DNA of 64,000 nt, taken from Micromonospora sp. HM5-17. Lineage in GTDB: Bacteria > Actinomycetota > Actinomycetes > Mycobacteriales > Micromonosporaceae. A program made the position numbers and the translations under genes. This document shows, one piece after another, positions 42,976 through 51,839 of this stretch. The stretch lies in NCBI RefSeq assembly GCF_003762835.1, contig NZ_RJWA01000012.1, forward strand, positions 1 to 64,000, read 5' to 3'. Every line of letters starts with the position of its first letter. Within the stretch, counting starts at the first letter, position 1. The notes beneath the pieces were generated by a model, which was given only the letters and a program-made list of their open reading frames with translations, was not told where the DNA came from and made no database searches.

Positions 42976-43036
42976 TCACGAGAGGAAGACCCGTGCGGTT
43001 CGCTCCCACCTCCGATCACGCCAGCGAGCCCTCGGC

Positions 43037-43984
43037 TCACGCCGGCTGATCCGGCAGGGGCGGGCCGGGCAGCCGCGCCGGAGCGGCGAACCGGTCGAGC
43101 ACCAGCACCTCGGTCCCGGGCTCCAGCTCCGCGAGCAGGCGCCGCTGGGCGGCCCGGGTGATCCGGATGCAGCCGTTGCTGTTGCGTTGGCCCAGGTCGG
43201 CGTCGCGGTACCAGGCGTGTAGTCCGATGTGCGCGCCGCGCAGGCCGGTTGGCACCGCGTCCGGATCGTCCGGTACGGCGCCGAGCGCGAAGACCTCGGT
43301 GTCCGCGTACACCCGGCCGGGCAGGGTCGAGCGGCCGAGGACGAAGGTGCGGCCGAGCGGCGTCGGGGTGGCCCGGGTACCGATGCTGACCGGCCAGGAG
43401 GCGACCCGCCGATCGTCCCGGTACCAGTGCAGTCGGCGGGCACCCCGGTCGACGACGACCAGGTCGCGCAGGATCGCGGTGGTCCAGGGGCCGGGCGGGA
43501 CCCAGCCGATGGTGCGGTTCGCCGACGGAAGGAGCACGGCAACCCAGCCGGAGCGGCGGGCGACGATCGGCATCGTCACCTCGACGCCACTGATCGTCGG
43601 GGCGAGGTAGGCGCGGGGCCGGCCGCCGGGAGCGTCGTAGGCGGCGACCCGCCGGATCGGCCGTAGGCCCTCGCCGAGCCGGACCGTCGACATCGGATCA
43701 GGGTCCCGGGGAAACCCACCCGGTGCGGGGCCGTAGTCGACCACCGGCAGGTTCCTCGGCGGACGCGGTGCCGGGATCGGCGTCGGACCCTCGGTGGGCG
43801 ACGCGGTGGCGACGGCCGGGTGCGGGCTGGCCTCGGCCGGCGGCCGGGCGTTCCGGCTCCGCTCGGGTACGCCGTTGACCACCAGCGCGGCGACGAGCAG
43901 GCCGGCGAGGACGGCGAGCACTCCGAAACCGGTGCGGCGGCGTGCCCGCCCAGGTGCCAATGGGTTGAACCGGACAAACCCCAT
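43037..43984 (-). CDS. L,D-transpeptidase (YkuD domain)
   Basis: A 315-residue protein anchored by one membrane segment (residues 20-38, GVLAVLAGLLVAALVV). A Pro/Ala-rich stem (40-100) is followed by an SH3-like region (about 105-165) and a YkuD catalytic domain (170-305). The active-site Cys272 lies in RNSNGCIRI, with His252 and His256 in GAHIGLHAWY; the usual SHGC motif is SNGC here. The family makes 3-3 peptidoglycan crosslinks outside the membrane. Start ATG at 43984. Followed by a strong hairpin. The Asn in place of the usual His before Gly-Cys is worth noting but occurs in the family. Confidence 0.9.
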   Translation of the reverse strand: MGFVRFNPLAPGRARRRTGFGVLAVLAGLLVAALVVNGVPERSRNARPPAEASPHPAVATASPTEGPTPIPAPRPPRNLPVVDYGPAPGGFPRDPDPMSTVRLGEGLRPIRRVAAYDAPGGRPRAYLAPTISGVEVTMPIVARRSGWVAVLLPSANRTIGWVPPGPWTTAILRDLVVVDRGARRLHWYRDDRRVASWPVSIGTRATPTPLGRTFVLGRSTLPGRVYADTEVFALGAVPDDPDAVPTGLRGAHIGLHAWYRDADLGQRNSNGCIRITRAAQRRLLAELEPGTEVLVLDRFAAPARLPGPPLPDQPA

Positions 43985-44144
43985 TCAAACACTCTACGTG
44001 CTTGTTGCGCCCCGGTCGGTGATCCGAGCGTGTGTCGGGCCGGGTCACCGACCCGGGTACCCGCGCCCCTCGGCGCGACGGCTCAGCAGCAGGATCGCGC
44101 CGGCCCACCCGCCGACCCCGTCGCTCCACGGCCGTCCCGGTCGG

Positions 44145-44627
44145 CTACTCGCCGGGCACCCCGGACGGCGGGGGCGGCACGCCATCGGCCTCGGCGAGCC
44201 GCTTCGTCTGCCACAGGGCCGACCGGACCGCCGTCCGCCGGTTCTCGCCGGCGAGCCACCTCGACAGCGCGGCCAGCAGGGCGGGCTCGCGGTCGCGGAT
44301 CCGGACCACCAGCTCGGTGCCCCGTCCGCCGAGGGCGGGTCGGACGGTGACCGCCACCCCCGGCCCCAGGCTGGCCAGCGGTGCGGGGAGCCGGCCGTCC
44401 GGGGTCAGCTCGGCGGGGGGCCGGTCGACGACCACCGCGTACGCCGGCGGCCGGGACCGGCGTAGAGCTGCCGCACCCGCCACGACGGTCGCCGCGACGA
44501 CGCCGGCGAGCCACGTCCGCCCCGCCGTTCCCCACACCCGGCGTCCCTCCTCCCGGCGTCCCTCCTCGCGCTCGCGTGACCCCGGTACCTCCTCGTCCCG
44601 GCGCGCCGTCGCGTGTCGGGACGTCAT
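44145..44627 (-). CDS. Single-pass membrane protein of unknown function
   Basis: A 160-residue protein from ATG 44627, divergent from the LuxR-type regulator gene. The first 30 residues are strongly charged (RRDEEVPGSREREEGRREEG), followed by one membrane segment (about 36-54, LAGVVAATVVAGAAAL) and an extracytoplasmic or cytosolic domain rich in Ala/Arg/Pro (YAVVVDRPPAELTP, VAVTVRPALGGRGTELVVRI). No family recognised and no good ribosome binding site; codon bias favours this frame over the overlapping ones. The very long antisense frame through the LuxR gene ending at the same stop is not real. Confidence 0.6.
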   Translation of the reverse strand: MTSRHATARRDEEVPGSREREEGRREEGRRVWGTAGRTWLAGVVAATVVAGAAALRRSRPPAYAVVVDRPPAELTPDGRLPAPLASLGPGVAVTVRPALGGRGTELVVRIRDREPALLAALSRWLAGENRRTAVRSALWQTKRLAEADGVPPPPSGVPGE

Positions 44628-44744
44628 CGTCCGGCAGCGGTGGGTGAACCGGGCTCGTCCGCAAGGGGTGAACCGCGGCGGGCCGGGTAACCGGCGCCGC
44701 GGAACGATCCGGCGGACGCGCCGGAGGGGAGGAGGTAGAGGTCG

Positions 44745-47726
44745 GTGTCGCGGGAGCCCCTGCTCAGTGCGAAGCTCGCGGCCGCGCCCCGGTCCGGGGC
44801 CGTGGTGCTGCCCCGTCCTCGGCTGTTCCGGCAGCTCGACGCGGGGACGGCCGGCCCGCTGACGCTGGTCTCGGCCTCCGCCGGCTGGGGCAAGACAATG
44901 CTGTTGAGCTCCTGGTACGAGGCGCGCCGTGCGGACGACCGGGGGATGGGGGACACGCTGGGCTGGCTCTCCGTGGAGCCGGGCGACGGACGGCGGCTGT
45001 GGGCGTACGTCGCCGCGGCGCTGCGTCCGGCCGTACCCGACGCGGAACCGGACGTCGGGGACGAGCCCGACCACCGGTACGGCCTGGCCCATCTCGCCGA
45101 GGAGATCGCCGCACGGCCGGAACCGGTCACCCTGGTCCTCGACGACCTGCACCAGGCCGACGACCCCGAGGTTGTCGCGGGGCTGGAGTTCCTGCTCCGG
45201 CACACGGCGGGGCGGCTGCGGCTGGTGGTCGCCGGCCGGACCGACCCCGGGCTCGCCCTGCGCCGCTGGCGGCTCAGCGGCGAGCTGACCGAGATCCGCG
45301 CCGTGGACCTGGCGTTCCGGTCCGACGAGCTGGCCGACCTGTTCGCCGCGTACGGCCTGCCGCTCTCGCCCGACGAGGGCCGTCGCCTGTTGAGCCGGAC
45401 CGAGGGGTGGGCGGCGGGACTGCGGTTCGCGGCGCTCGCGCGCGCGGGCCATCCCGACGCGGCCCGGTGCCTGGACGAGATCACCGGGGAGCATCCGGCG
45501 ATCGCCGACTACCTGACCGAGGAACTGCTCGCCGGCCTTCCCGCCGAGACCCGCGAGGCGCTGTGCCGGGTCTGTCTCGCGGCGACCTTCTCCGCCGAGT
45601 TGGTCGACACCGTGACCGGTCGGGCAGACGGCGACCGGCTGGTCACCGACCTTGACCGGCACGGCGGGTTCGTGATCCCGCTCGGCGGGCGCCCGCCCGC
45701 GTACCGGCTCCATCCGATGCTCGGCGACCTGCTCCGGGCCGAGGTAGCGCGGCGTCCCGCCGACCAGCTCGCCGAGCTGCACCGCCGGACGGCGGAGTGG
45801 TCCGCCGCGCGGGACCTGCCCGGCGAGGCCCTTCGGCACGCGCTCGCCGGGGCGGACTGGCGGTACGCCGCGACGATCCTGCTCCGGCACTGGCCGGATC
45901 TGGTCCCGTACGGGCAGAGCGGACCGCCCCGCGCCACGCCACCCCCACCCCCGCCCGAGGTGCTCCGGTCCCACCCGGAACTCGCGCTGGCCTGTGCGGC
46001 CGACCGGCTGGACGCCCGGGACCCGGCCTCGGCGAGGGGCTATCTGGACCTCGCCGCCGACCTCACCGGGCCGCTCGGCGACGACACCCACCGATACCGG
46101 CTGCGGCGGATCGGCGCCGCGCTGCGGCTCGCCGCGGCCCAGCTGACCGGTGACGTCGCGGCCGTCGAGGCCGGTACCGCCGACCTGCTGGAGTTGGGTC
46201 GGGTCGACCCGGACCGGTCGACCGCCGCGGCCCGCCCGCCCGGCCCCCACCCGGACGCCACCCGGATCGCCCCCGACGGGGGAGACGCCGGGCGGGTCGG
46301 CCCCGAGGGGACCGGCGCCGGCGAGATCGGTGATGGCCGGGCCGATCCCGTCCGCGCCGGCGCCGGCCCGATTGGCGTCGACGGGATCGACGTACCGGGG
46401 CTCGACCCGGCGTGCCTCGCCGTCGACCGGGCCGAACTCGCCGTGGCCCGGCTGCTTCGGGCCGCACTGCGGCTCGCCGGGGGCGACCTCGGGGCGGAGG
46501 CGGAGCTCATCGACGGACTCGCCGACGCCGAGGCGGCGGGACTGTCCCGGGCCACCCGGCTCTGTCAGGGGCGGCTGGCCCTGGTCCGGGCCATCCGGGG
46601 ACGGTTGCGGGAGGCGGACGAGGCGGCTCGGGCGGCGCTCGGCGCTGCACCGCACGCGGTACCCGCCCGCCCGGCCGACGGGGTGCACGCCCACCTCGCC
46701 CGGGCGCTGGTCGCGCTGCACCGGGACCGTCCCGACGAGGCCGAGGCCAACCTCTCGCTCGCCGCCCAGGCCGCCGAGTCCGTCACCGAGCCGATGGTCG
46801 TCGTCCTGGTCGGGTTGATCGAGGCGCAGGTGTTGCGGGACCGGGGCGACCTGCCCGGCGCCCACCAGGCCCTGGCCGCGACGCGGCGCCGGCTCCGCGA
46901 CCAGCTCGGCCCGCCGCCGTCCGGTGCCGGGGCCGACCCGCGCCAGCCCGTGGAGAGCGCGAGCGTCCACGAATGGCACGGCCGGTCGTGGCACCACCGG
47001 CCCGCTGACCGTCCGGGGGCGCGGCTGCTGGAACACTGGCTGCTGGCGGCCGAGGCCGAGGTGCGGATCGCGCACGGCGACCTCGAACCGGCCCGGGAAC
47101 TGCTCGCGCCGGCGGTCGCGGCGGGCGGTTCACGATCCGACGGGTACGCGCTGGTCGCGCCGGTGGCGGTCGCCCTGTCCCGCACGTACCTGCGGGCCGG
47201 AGACCCGCACGCGGCGCTGCGTACCCTGCCGGACTGGGACGGGCCGGAGGCGTCCGGCTGGCCGCTGCCGACCCGGCTCGAGGCGGGTCTGCTGGACGCC
47301 GGGGCGGCCCGGCAGACGGGCGACCAGCGTCGGGCCGCCCGGACGGTGGAGCGGGTGCTGGAACTCGCCGAACCCGACGGCTACCGCCGGGTCTTCACCC
47401 GGGCGGACCCGCCGGTGCGGGAGCTGCTCACCACCCATCTGGACTCGGGCACCCGGTACTGGCCCCTGGTCAGCGACCTGATCGCGGCCAGCGACGGCGC
47501 CGGGGGGCCGGCCCCGGCGCTGGCCCGGCTGGGCGAACCGCTGACCGAGCGTGAGCTGACCGTGCTGCGCTACCTCCAGAGCATCCTGTCCAACGTGGAG
47601 ATCGCGGCGGAGCTGTCCCTGTCGGTCAACACCGTCAAGACCCACATCCGGAACATCTACCGCAAGCTGGACGCCACCCGCCGCCGGGACGCGGTACGCC
47701 GGGCGCGCGAGCTGCATCTGCTGTGA
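44745..47726 (+). CDS. LAL/MalT-type LuxR regulator
   Basis: A 993-residue regulator. GTG 44745 follows GGGGAGGAGG. Residues 1-330 are an AAA/STAND ATPase: LVSASAGWGKTML (Walker A), VTLVLDDLHQADDPEV (Walker B), VVAGRTDPGLALRRW and LSRTEGWAAGLRFAAL. A TPR-like helical region follows, interrupted at about residues 480-545 by a Gly/Asp/Pro-rich low-complexity segment (repeating GAG and GP motifs). The C-terminal LuxR DNA-binding domain is LTERELTVLRYLQSILSNVEIAAELSL with TVKTHIRNIYRKL. MalT-like regulators bind ATP and an inducer sugar or signal before activating transcription. Targets may include the adjacent genes, but this is unproven. Confidence 0.93.
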   Translation: MSREPLLSAKLAAAPRSGAVVLPRPRLFRQLDAGTAGPLTLVSASAGWGKTMLLSSWYEARRADDRGMGDTLGWLSVEPGDGRRLWAYVAAALRPAVPDAEPDVGDEPDHRYGLAHLAEEIAARPEPVTLVLDDLHQADDPEVVAGLEFLLRHTAGRLRLVVAGRTDPGLALRRWRLSGELTEIRAVDLAFRSDELADLFAAYGLPLSPDEGRRLLSRTEGWAAGLRFAALARAGHPDAARCLDEITGEHPAIADYLTEELLAGLPAETREALCRVCLAATFSAELVDTVTGRADGDRLVTDLDRHGGFVIPLGGRPPAYRLHPMLGDLLRAEVARRPADQLAELHRRTAEWSAARDLPGEALRHALAGADWRYAATILLRHWPDLVPYGQSGPPRATPPPPPPEVLRSHPELALACAADRLDARDPASARGYLDLAADLTGPLGDDTHRYRLRRIGAALRLAAAQLTGDVAAVEAGTADLLELGRVDPDRSTAAARPPGPHPDATRIAPDGGDAGRVGPEGTGAGEIGDGRADPVRAGAGPIGVDGIDVPGLDPACLAVDRAELAVARLLRAALRLAGGDLGAEAELIDGLADAEAAGLSRATRLCQGRLALVRAIRGRLREADEAARAALGAAPHAVPARPADGVHAHLARALVALHRDRPDEAEANLSLAAQAAESVTEPMVVVLVGLIEAQVLRDRGDLPGAHQALAATRRRLRDQLGPPPSGAGADPRQPVESASVHEWHGRSWHHRPADRPGARLLEHWLLAAEAEVRIAHGDLEPARELLAPAVAAGGSRSDGYALVAPVAVALSRTYLRAGDPHAALRTLPDWDGPEASGWPLPTRLEAGLLDAGAARQTGDQRRAARTVERVLELAEPDGYRRVFTRADPPVRELLTTHLDSGTRYWPLVSDLIAASDGAGGPAPALARLGEPLTERELTVLRYLQSILSNVEIAAELSLSVNTVKTHIRNIYRKLDATRRRDAVRRARELHLL

Positions 47727-47911
47727 GGCCCGGTACGCGGCGCGCGCGAGCTGCCTCCGCGGTGACCCGGTACGCCGGCCGTGCGGGACGCGTCCCCGGA
47801 CTCACGCCCGCGGCGGCCCGGGCGCGGTGCCGGCCCGCGCCCACGGATCGCGTGGTCGGCGCGCGCCGCGGGTGCCGCGCCGGTCGGCGACGCACACCGG
47901 GGCCGCCGACG

Positions 47912-48463
47912 TCACGCCCCGGCGGCCTTGTCGATCGCGGCCAGCAGGTCGGGGGCGGCGTACGACCCGTCGAGCGGCAGGTCGTTGAGGAAGAACGTCG
48001 GTGTGGCGGCGACCCCGGAGCGGATCCCGCCGACGAAGTCACCCCGGATCCGGTCGAGGTAGGCGTGGTGGCCGACCTCCTCGCCGATCTCGTCCGCCGG
48101 CAGTCCGAGCTGCTGCATCCCGAGCGAGAGATGCACCGGGTCGAGCTGGTCCTGGTGCTCGAAGAGCCAGTCGTGCATCGCCCAGAAACCGCCCCGGACG
48201 GCCGCCGCCTCCGCGACCTCCGCCGCGTCCTCGGCGTACGGGTGGACGTTGACCAGCGGAAAGTGCCGGAAGACCAGCCGTACGGTCTCCGGCCGCTGGC
48301 GCAGCACCTCGTGGAGGATGCCGTGCGCGGTCCCGCAGTGTATGCACTGGTAGTCGCCGTACTGGACGAGCGTGACCGGCGCGTCCGCCGGGCCCCGGAT
48401 GTGGTCGACCTCGGTGACGGGCACCCGGAGCCGGCTGACCGTGACCTGTAGGGGAGTGCTCAC
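47912..48463 (-). CDS. DsbA-like thioredoxin-fold protein
   Basis: A 183-residue protein from GTG 48463 with GAGGAG six bases upstream. The redox motif is Cys40-Ile-His-Cys43 in GDYQCIHCGTA, and the cis-Pro strand ATPTFFLNDLPLDGSY confirms the thioredoxin fold with the DsbA-type helical insertion (residues 60-130). There is no signal peptide, so unlike classical DsbA it is probably cytosolic; similar proteins in actinobacteria accompany stress genes. It follows the BON-domain gene on the same strand, 126 bases downstream, perhaps in one unit with a weak internal hairpin at 48540. Confidence 0.88.
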   Translation of the reverse strand: MSTPLQVTVSRLRVPVTEVDHIRGPADAPVTLVQYGDYQCIHCGTAHGILHEVLRQRPETVRLVFRHFPLVNVHPYAEDAAEVAEAAAVRGGFWAMHDWLFEHQDQLDPVHLSLGMQQLGLPADEIGEEVGHHAYLDRIRGDFVGGIRSGVAATPTFFLNDLPLDGSYAAPDLLAAIDKAAGA

Positions 48464-48539
48464 TGGTGCTCCTCGATGGCCCCGGCGCAAACAGCGCGGT
48501 GTGGTGACCGAAGGGTCGCACCGGGCGGGGTGAGCGCTC

Positions 48540-48558
48540 CTCACCCGAAGCGGGTGAG
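48540..48558. terminator. Short hairpin between BON and DsbA-like genes
   Basis: CTCACCCG (48540-48547) pairs with CGGGTGAG (48551-48558) around a three-base loop, 31 bases beyond the BON-gene stop. It may end or attenuate transcription; the downstream DsbA-like gene lies on the same strand. Confidence 0.5.
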
Positions 48559-48589
48559 CGCCCGCGGGCCGGACCTGCCGGCCGAGGGC

Positions 48590-49267
48590 TCACAGCCGGA
48601 CCGTGATGTGGTTGTCGACGGCGGTGACGCCCGGGGCGGACCAGGCGACCCGCTCCGCCTCCTCCCGCTCCAGCCACGAGCGGACGGTCCCGGAGAGGAC
48701 GACGACCCCGGCCCGGATCTGGATGCCGATCCGCTCGGCGTCGGTCTCCACACTCCGGACCAGCGCGTGCTGGAGACGCTCCGAGATCTCCTCCGGTGCC
48801 GGTGCCTCGCGCGGCCGTACCGAGATGCCGTTGGTCACCCCGCGGATGCCGGACAACCTGCGGACCGCCTGCTCGGCGGCGCGCCGCTGGTACTCCCACT
48901 CGACCTCACCGCGGAGCACCACCCAGGCGTCGGCGACGGTCACGTCGAGGTTCTCCACGGGCACGAAGGCGTCCCACTCCAACGCCCGCAGCGCGGCGGC
49001 GGCCAGCTCCGGGTCGGGCCGCTGCGCGGCACCGGGCAGTCGTACCTCGATGTCGTTGGCGACCGCCCGTACCCGGCTCACCCGGTGCGCGGCCCGTTCG
49101 GCCGACCACTTCTTGGCGTAGCTGTCCACCCAGCCGCGCAGGGTCACGACGCCCTCCCGCACGATCACCCCGATCTCGTTGGGCTGCACCCGGGGCTCCC
49201 AGGCCAGCTCCGCGAGTACGTCGCGCTGGATCTCCTCGTCGCTGTGGCTCATCGTCCGGGTCGCCAT
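48590..49267 (-). CDS. Triple BON-domain protein
   Basis: A 225-residue protein with three BON domains, each ending with a VTLRGWV, VVLRGEVEW or VVLSGTVRS strand: residues 10-75, 85-145 and 150-220. No signal peptide is visible. BON domains bind phospholipids or osmotic-stress membranes (OsmY-like). Start ATG 49267. Proteins with several BON repeats accompany stress-response genes in actinobacteria, which fits the DsbA-like neighbour. Function in this organism is inferred. Confidence 0.9.
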   Translation of the reverse strand: MATRTMSHSDEEIQRDVLAELAWEPRVQPNEIGVIVREGVVTLRGWVDSYAKKWSAERAAHRVSRVRAVANDIEVRLPGAAQRPDPELAAAALRALEWDAFVPVENLDVTVADAWVVLRGEVEWEYQRRAAEQAVRRLSGIRGVTNGISVRPREAPAPEEISERLQHALVRSVETDAERIGIQIRAGVVVLSGTVRSWLEREEAERVAWSAPGVTAVDNHITVRL

Positions 49268-49518
49268 GGTCGTTCCTCCCGCGTTCGGATCCGGGGGCGC
49301 GGGACGGACCGGACGGGGTCTCGTCCCGGTCGGGGCGGTGGGCGGTAGGCTCCGCCCGCCACCGTCGGTTCCGACCCTGGCTCACGTCCGGGTGACGACT
49401 CCTCGCCCTGAGCGGGTGAGCCGACCGCCGGCCGGAGCGGGAGTGACAGGGACGACGGCCATCAGGGATCATCGATGCCGATGGGGTGCGGGGACGGGCC
49501 CGGCCGGAGGGACGAGGG

Positions 49519-51552
49519 ATGACGACGGAGCAGCAGAGGGTCGGGGCCGACCCGGAGCAGACCGGATCCGCGCCGACCGCTCGGAACGACGCGGGCTCGG
49601 GGCGGCCCGACGCGCCCGCCGCGGAGGGCACGGGTGTTGCTCCCGGCCGGGCCCGAACGTTCGTGCTCCGGCTGGTCCGGCACGAGTGGACGCTCGCCAG
49701 CCTCGGCGGACTGCTCCTGGCCGTCGTCCTGACCTGGCCGACCCTGAGGGACATCACCTGGACGATCCCCCAGGACATCGGCGACCCGACCCTCCAGGCG
49801 TGGCAGATCGCGTGGGGCGGATACGCCGTCCTGCACCAACCGCTCCAGCTCTGGCACTCGAACACGTTCTATCCGGAGCCGTACACCTACGCCTACTCGG
49901 ACACTCTGCTCGGCTACGCCCCGTTCGGGATGATCGGCGAGGGTCCGGTCGCCGCGGTCATCCGCTACAACATCCTGTACGTGCTGGTGCACGCGCTCGC
50001 CTTTGTCGGGGCGTACGCCCTGACCCGGCAGCTCGGCGCGGGCCGGATCGGGGCCGCGGTGGCCGGGGTCGCCTTCGCGTACGCCCCGTGGCGGCTCGCC
50101 CAGGCGGGACACCTGCACGTCCTCTCGGTCGGCGGCATCGCCCTGGCCCTGGCCATGCTGTCCCGGGGACACGGCTGGTCGCTGCGGCACGGCTACCGAC
50201 CGGACCGGAGCCGCCCCGGCTGGGCGTTCGCCGGCTGGCTGGTGGCGGCGTGGCAGATCACCCTCGGCTTCGGGATCGGCCTGCCGTTCGGGTACGTCCT
50301 GGCGCTGATCTGCGTCGCCGTCGGCGTCTGCTACCTCTGGTCCTGGTGGCGGCGGGGGCGCCGGCCGCTCTTCGGCCGACGGCTGTTCGTCGCGGACCTG
50401 GTCGGAGGGCTGATCTTCGCCGGCGTGACCGGCTTCATGGCGCTGCCGTACCTGGAGGTGGTGGCGCGGCACCCGGCCGGCCGTCGGACGCTTGCCCAGA
50501 TCGCGCAGTTCTCCCCGCCGTGGCATGGCTTCCTGACCGCGCCCCCCGAGAACTGGCTCTGGGGCGAGCGGCACGCCGCGGCCCGACAGACCCTCTCGTT
50601 CGCCGGGGAGATGACCCTGCTGCCAGGGGTGGTGCTGATCGGGCTCGCCTTCGCCGGTCTCTTCTTTTCGGCCTGGCGGATCCGACACCGGGTCGTCCTC
50701 GCCGTCGGCGTGCTGGTCAGCGTGGTTCTGGCCAGCGGTACGACGTTCGGCGGCGACGGCAACCCGGGGTACGCCACCCTGGTCCTGTACGTGCCTGGCT
50801 GGGACGCGATCCGGACCCCGGGCCGGCTCGTTCTCTGGACCACGCTGCTGCTCGGCATTCTGGCCGCCGGGGCGCTCACCGCGCTGACCCGTCAGCCGGC
50901 GACGGACCCGGTCGGCGAGGGCACGGCCCCGGTCAGCGGGGCGGGGGCGGATGCCGCCGGCGAGCCGAAGCGGGACGCCGCCGAGCCGTCGGCGACTCCC
51001 GGAGCCCCGCCGCCGGCCCCGGCGCCCCGGCCGGGGCGGCCGGTGCTGCGTCCGGCGCGCTACCCCGTGCCGCCGGAGCCCGTGGCGAAGCCTCGACCGA
51101 CCGCCGGGCGGGGAGCCCGGACGCTGGCCCGGCTGGTGGCGGCGATACCGCTCGCCCTGGTCGTCCTCGAGGGGGTGAACACCACCCCGCACGCCCCGGT
51201 CATCCCACAACCCGCGGCGCTGCGCGGCGCGGAGGGTCCGCTGCTGGTGCTGCCGGCGAGCGGCACCCTCGAGTTCAGCGTGATGCTCTGGTCCACCGAC
51301 GGCTTCCCGAAGATCGTCAACGGGTTGGCCTCCTTCACCCCGGAGTCCCAGGCCCGGACCCACGCGGTCACGACCAGCTTCCCTGACCGGGCCAGCGTGG
51401 ACTACCTGCGGGGCCTCGGCATCCGTACCGTGGTGGTGCTGCCGGAGTACCTGCCCGGCTCTCCCTGGCAGGACGTGCTGAGCCGCCCGGTGGACGGGCT
51501 GGGGGTCACGCGCGAGGAGATCGGTGGTCACGTCGTGTTCCGCCTCGGGTGA
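49519..51552 (+). CDS. GT-C-like multi-pass membrane glycosyltransferase
   Basis: A 677-residue protein from ATG 49519 (GAGGG upstream; the frame continues to 49486). The first 45 residues are cytosolic and Pro/Ala-rich. About ten to eleven membrane segments follow, with an acidic extracytoplasmic loop TIPQDIGDPTLQAWQIAWG soon after the first segment, as in GT-C enzymes that use lipid-linked sugar donors. A proline-rich insert (residues 470-540) precedes the last segment and an extracytoplasmic C-terminal domain. The role is probably transfer of a sugar to a lipid or polymer on the outer face; donor and acceptor are unknown. Confidence 0.72.
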   Translation: MTTEQQRVGADPEQTGSAPTARNDAGSGRPDAPAAEGTGVAPGRARTFVLRLVRHEWTLASLGGLLLAVVLTWPTLRDITWTIPQDIGDPTLQAWQIAWGGYAVLHQPLQLWHSNTFYPEPYTYAYSDTLLGYAPFGMIGEGPVAAVIRYNILYVLVHALAFVGAYALTRQLGAGRIGAAVAGVAFAYAPWRLAQAGHLHVLSVGGIALALAMLSRGHGWSLRHGYRPDRSRPGWAFAGWLVAAWQITLGFGIGLPFGYVLALICVAVGVCYLWSWWRRGRRPLFGRRLFVADLVGGLIFAGVTGFMALPYLEVVARHPAGRRTLAQIAQFSPPWHGFLTAPPENWLWGERHAAARQTLSFAGEMTLLPGVVLIGLAFAGLFFSAWRIRHRVVLAVGVLVSVVLASGTTFGGDGNPGYATLVLYVPGWDAIRTPGRLVLWTTLLLGILAAGALTALTRQPATDPVGEGTAPVSGAGADAAGEPKRDAAEPSATPGAPPPAPAPRPGRPVLRPARYPVPPEPVAKPRPTAGRGARTLARLVAAIPLALVVLEGVNTTPHAPVIPQPAALRGAEGPLLVLPASGTLEFSVMLWSTDGFPKIVNGLASFTPESQARTHAVTTSFPDRASVDYLRGLGIRTVVVLPEYLPGSPWQDVLSRPVDGLGVTREEIGGHVVFRLG

Positions 51553-51554
51553 CT

Positions 51555-51579
51555 TAGTTTAAGAGCACAACTATTGACA
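51555..51579 (+). promoter_or_regulatory. Operator-like inverted repeat with -35 element
   Basis: TAGTT (51555-51559) and AACTA (51569-51573) form an inverted repeat spaced by nine bases, directly followed by a TTGACA (51574-51579). It sits just after the GT-C-like gene and 261 bases upstream of the GH74 gene. The TTAGTTT...AACTA layout recalls operators of ROK/XylR-type sugar repressors. Binding by such a regulator is a hypothesis; no ROK gene is present in the window. Confidence 0.35.
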
Positions 51580-51839
51580 GTGCGTGACGGCCTGTGTGAC
51601 GGTGTCGCACGAGGCCGTCGCGGGAGCCGAAGCGACGCCACGGGAGCCCCAGGGCAGCTCCCTCACCACCTGTTCCCCGTCCGCGTACCCGTGCGGCGAC
51701 CGGGCCCGTCCCCGGCCTGGTCCGCCCTCGGCCCGCCCCCCCGGCGGGCCGCTCCCGCCGGTGCGGACGGTCCTCTCCTCGTCCGGCGGACGCGGTGGCG
51801 CGTACGCCGTCGGCGAGCTCTTCGACAGGGAGCCCTCAC

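Noticed and set aside
44145-47075. A 976-codon minus-strand frame through the LuxR regulator gene
   Set aside because: The LuxR/LAL domains on the plus strand are unambiguous. Only the last 160 codons beyond the regulator start are a plausible separate gene.
49462-51531. A 689-codon minus-strand frame through the GT-C-like gene
   Set aside because: Antisense shadow; composition is Gln/Arg/Gly-rich without motifs.
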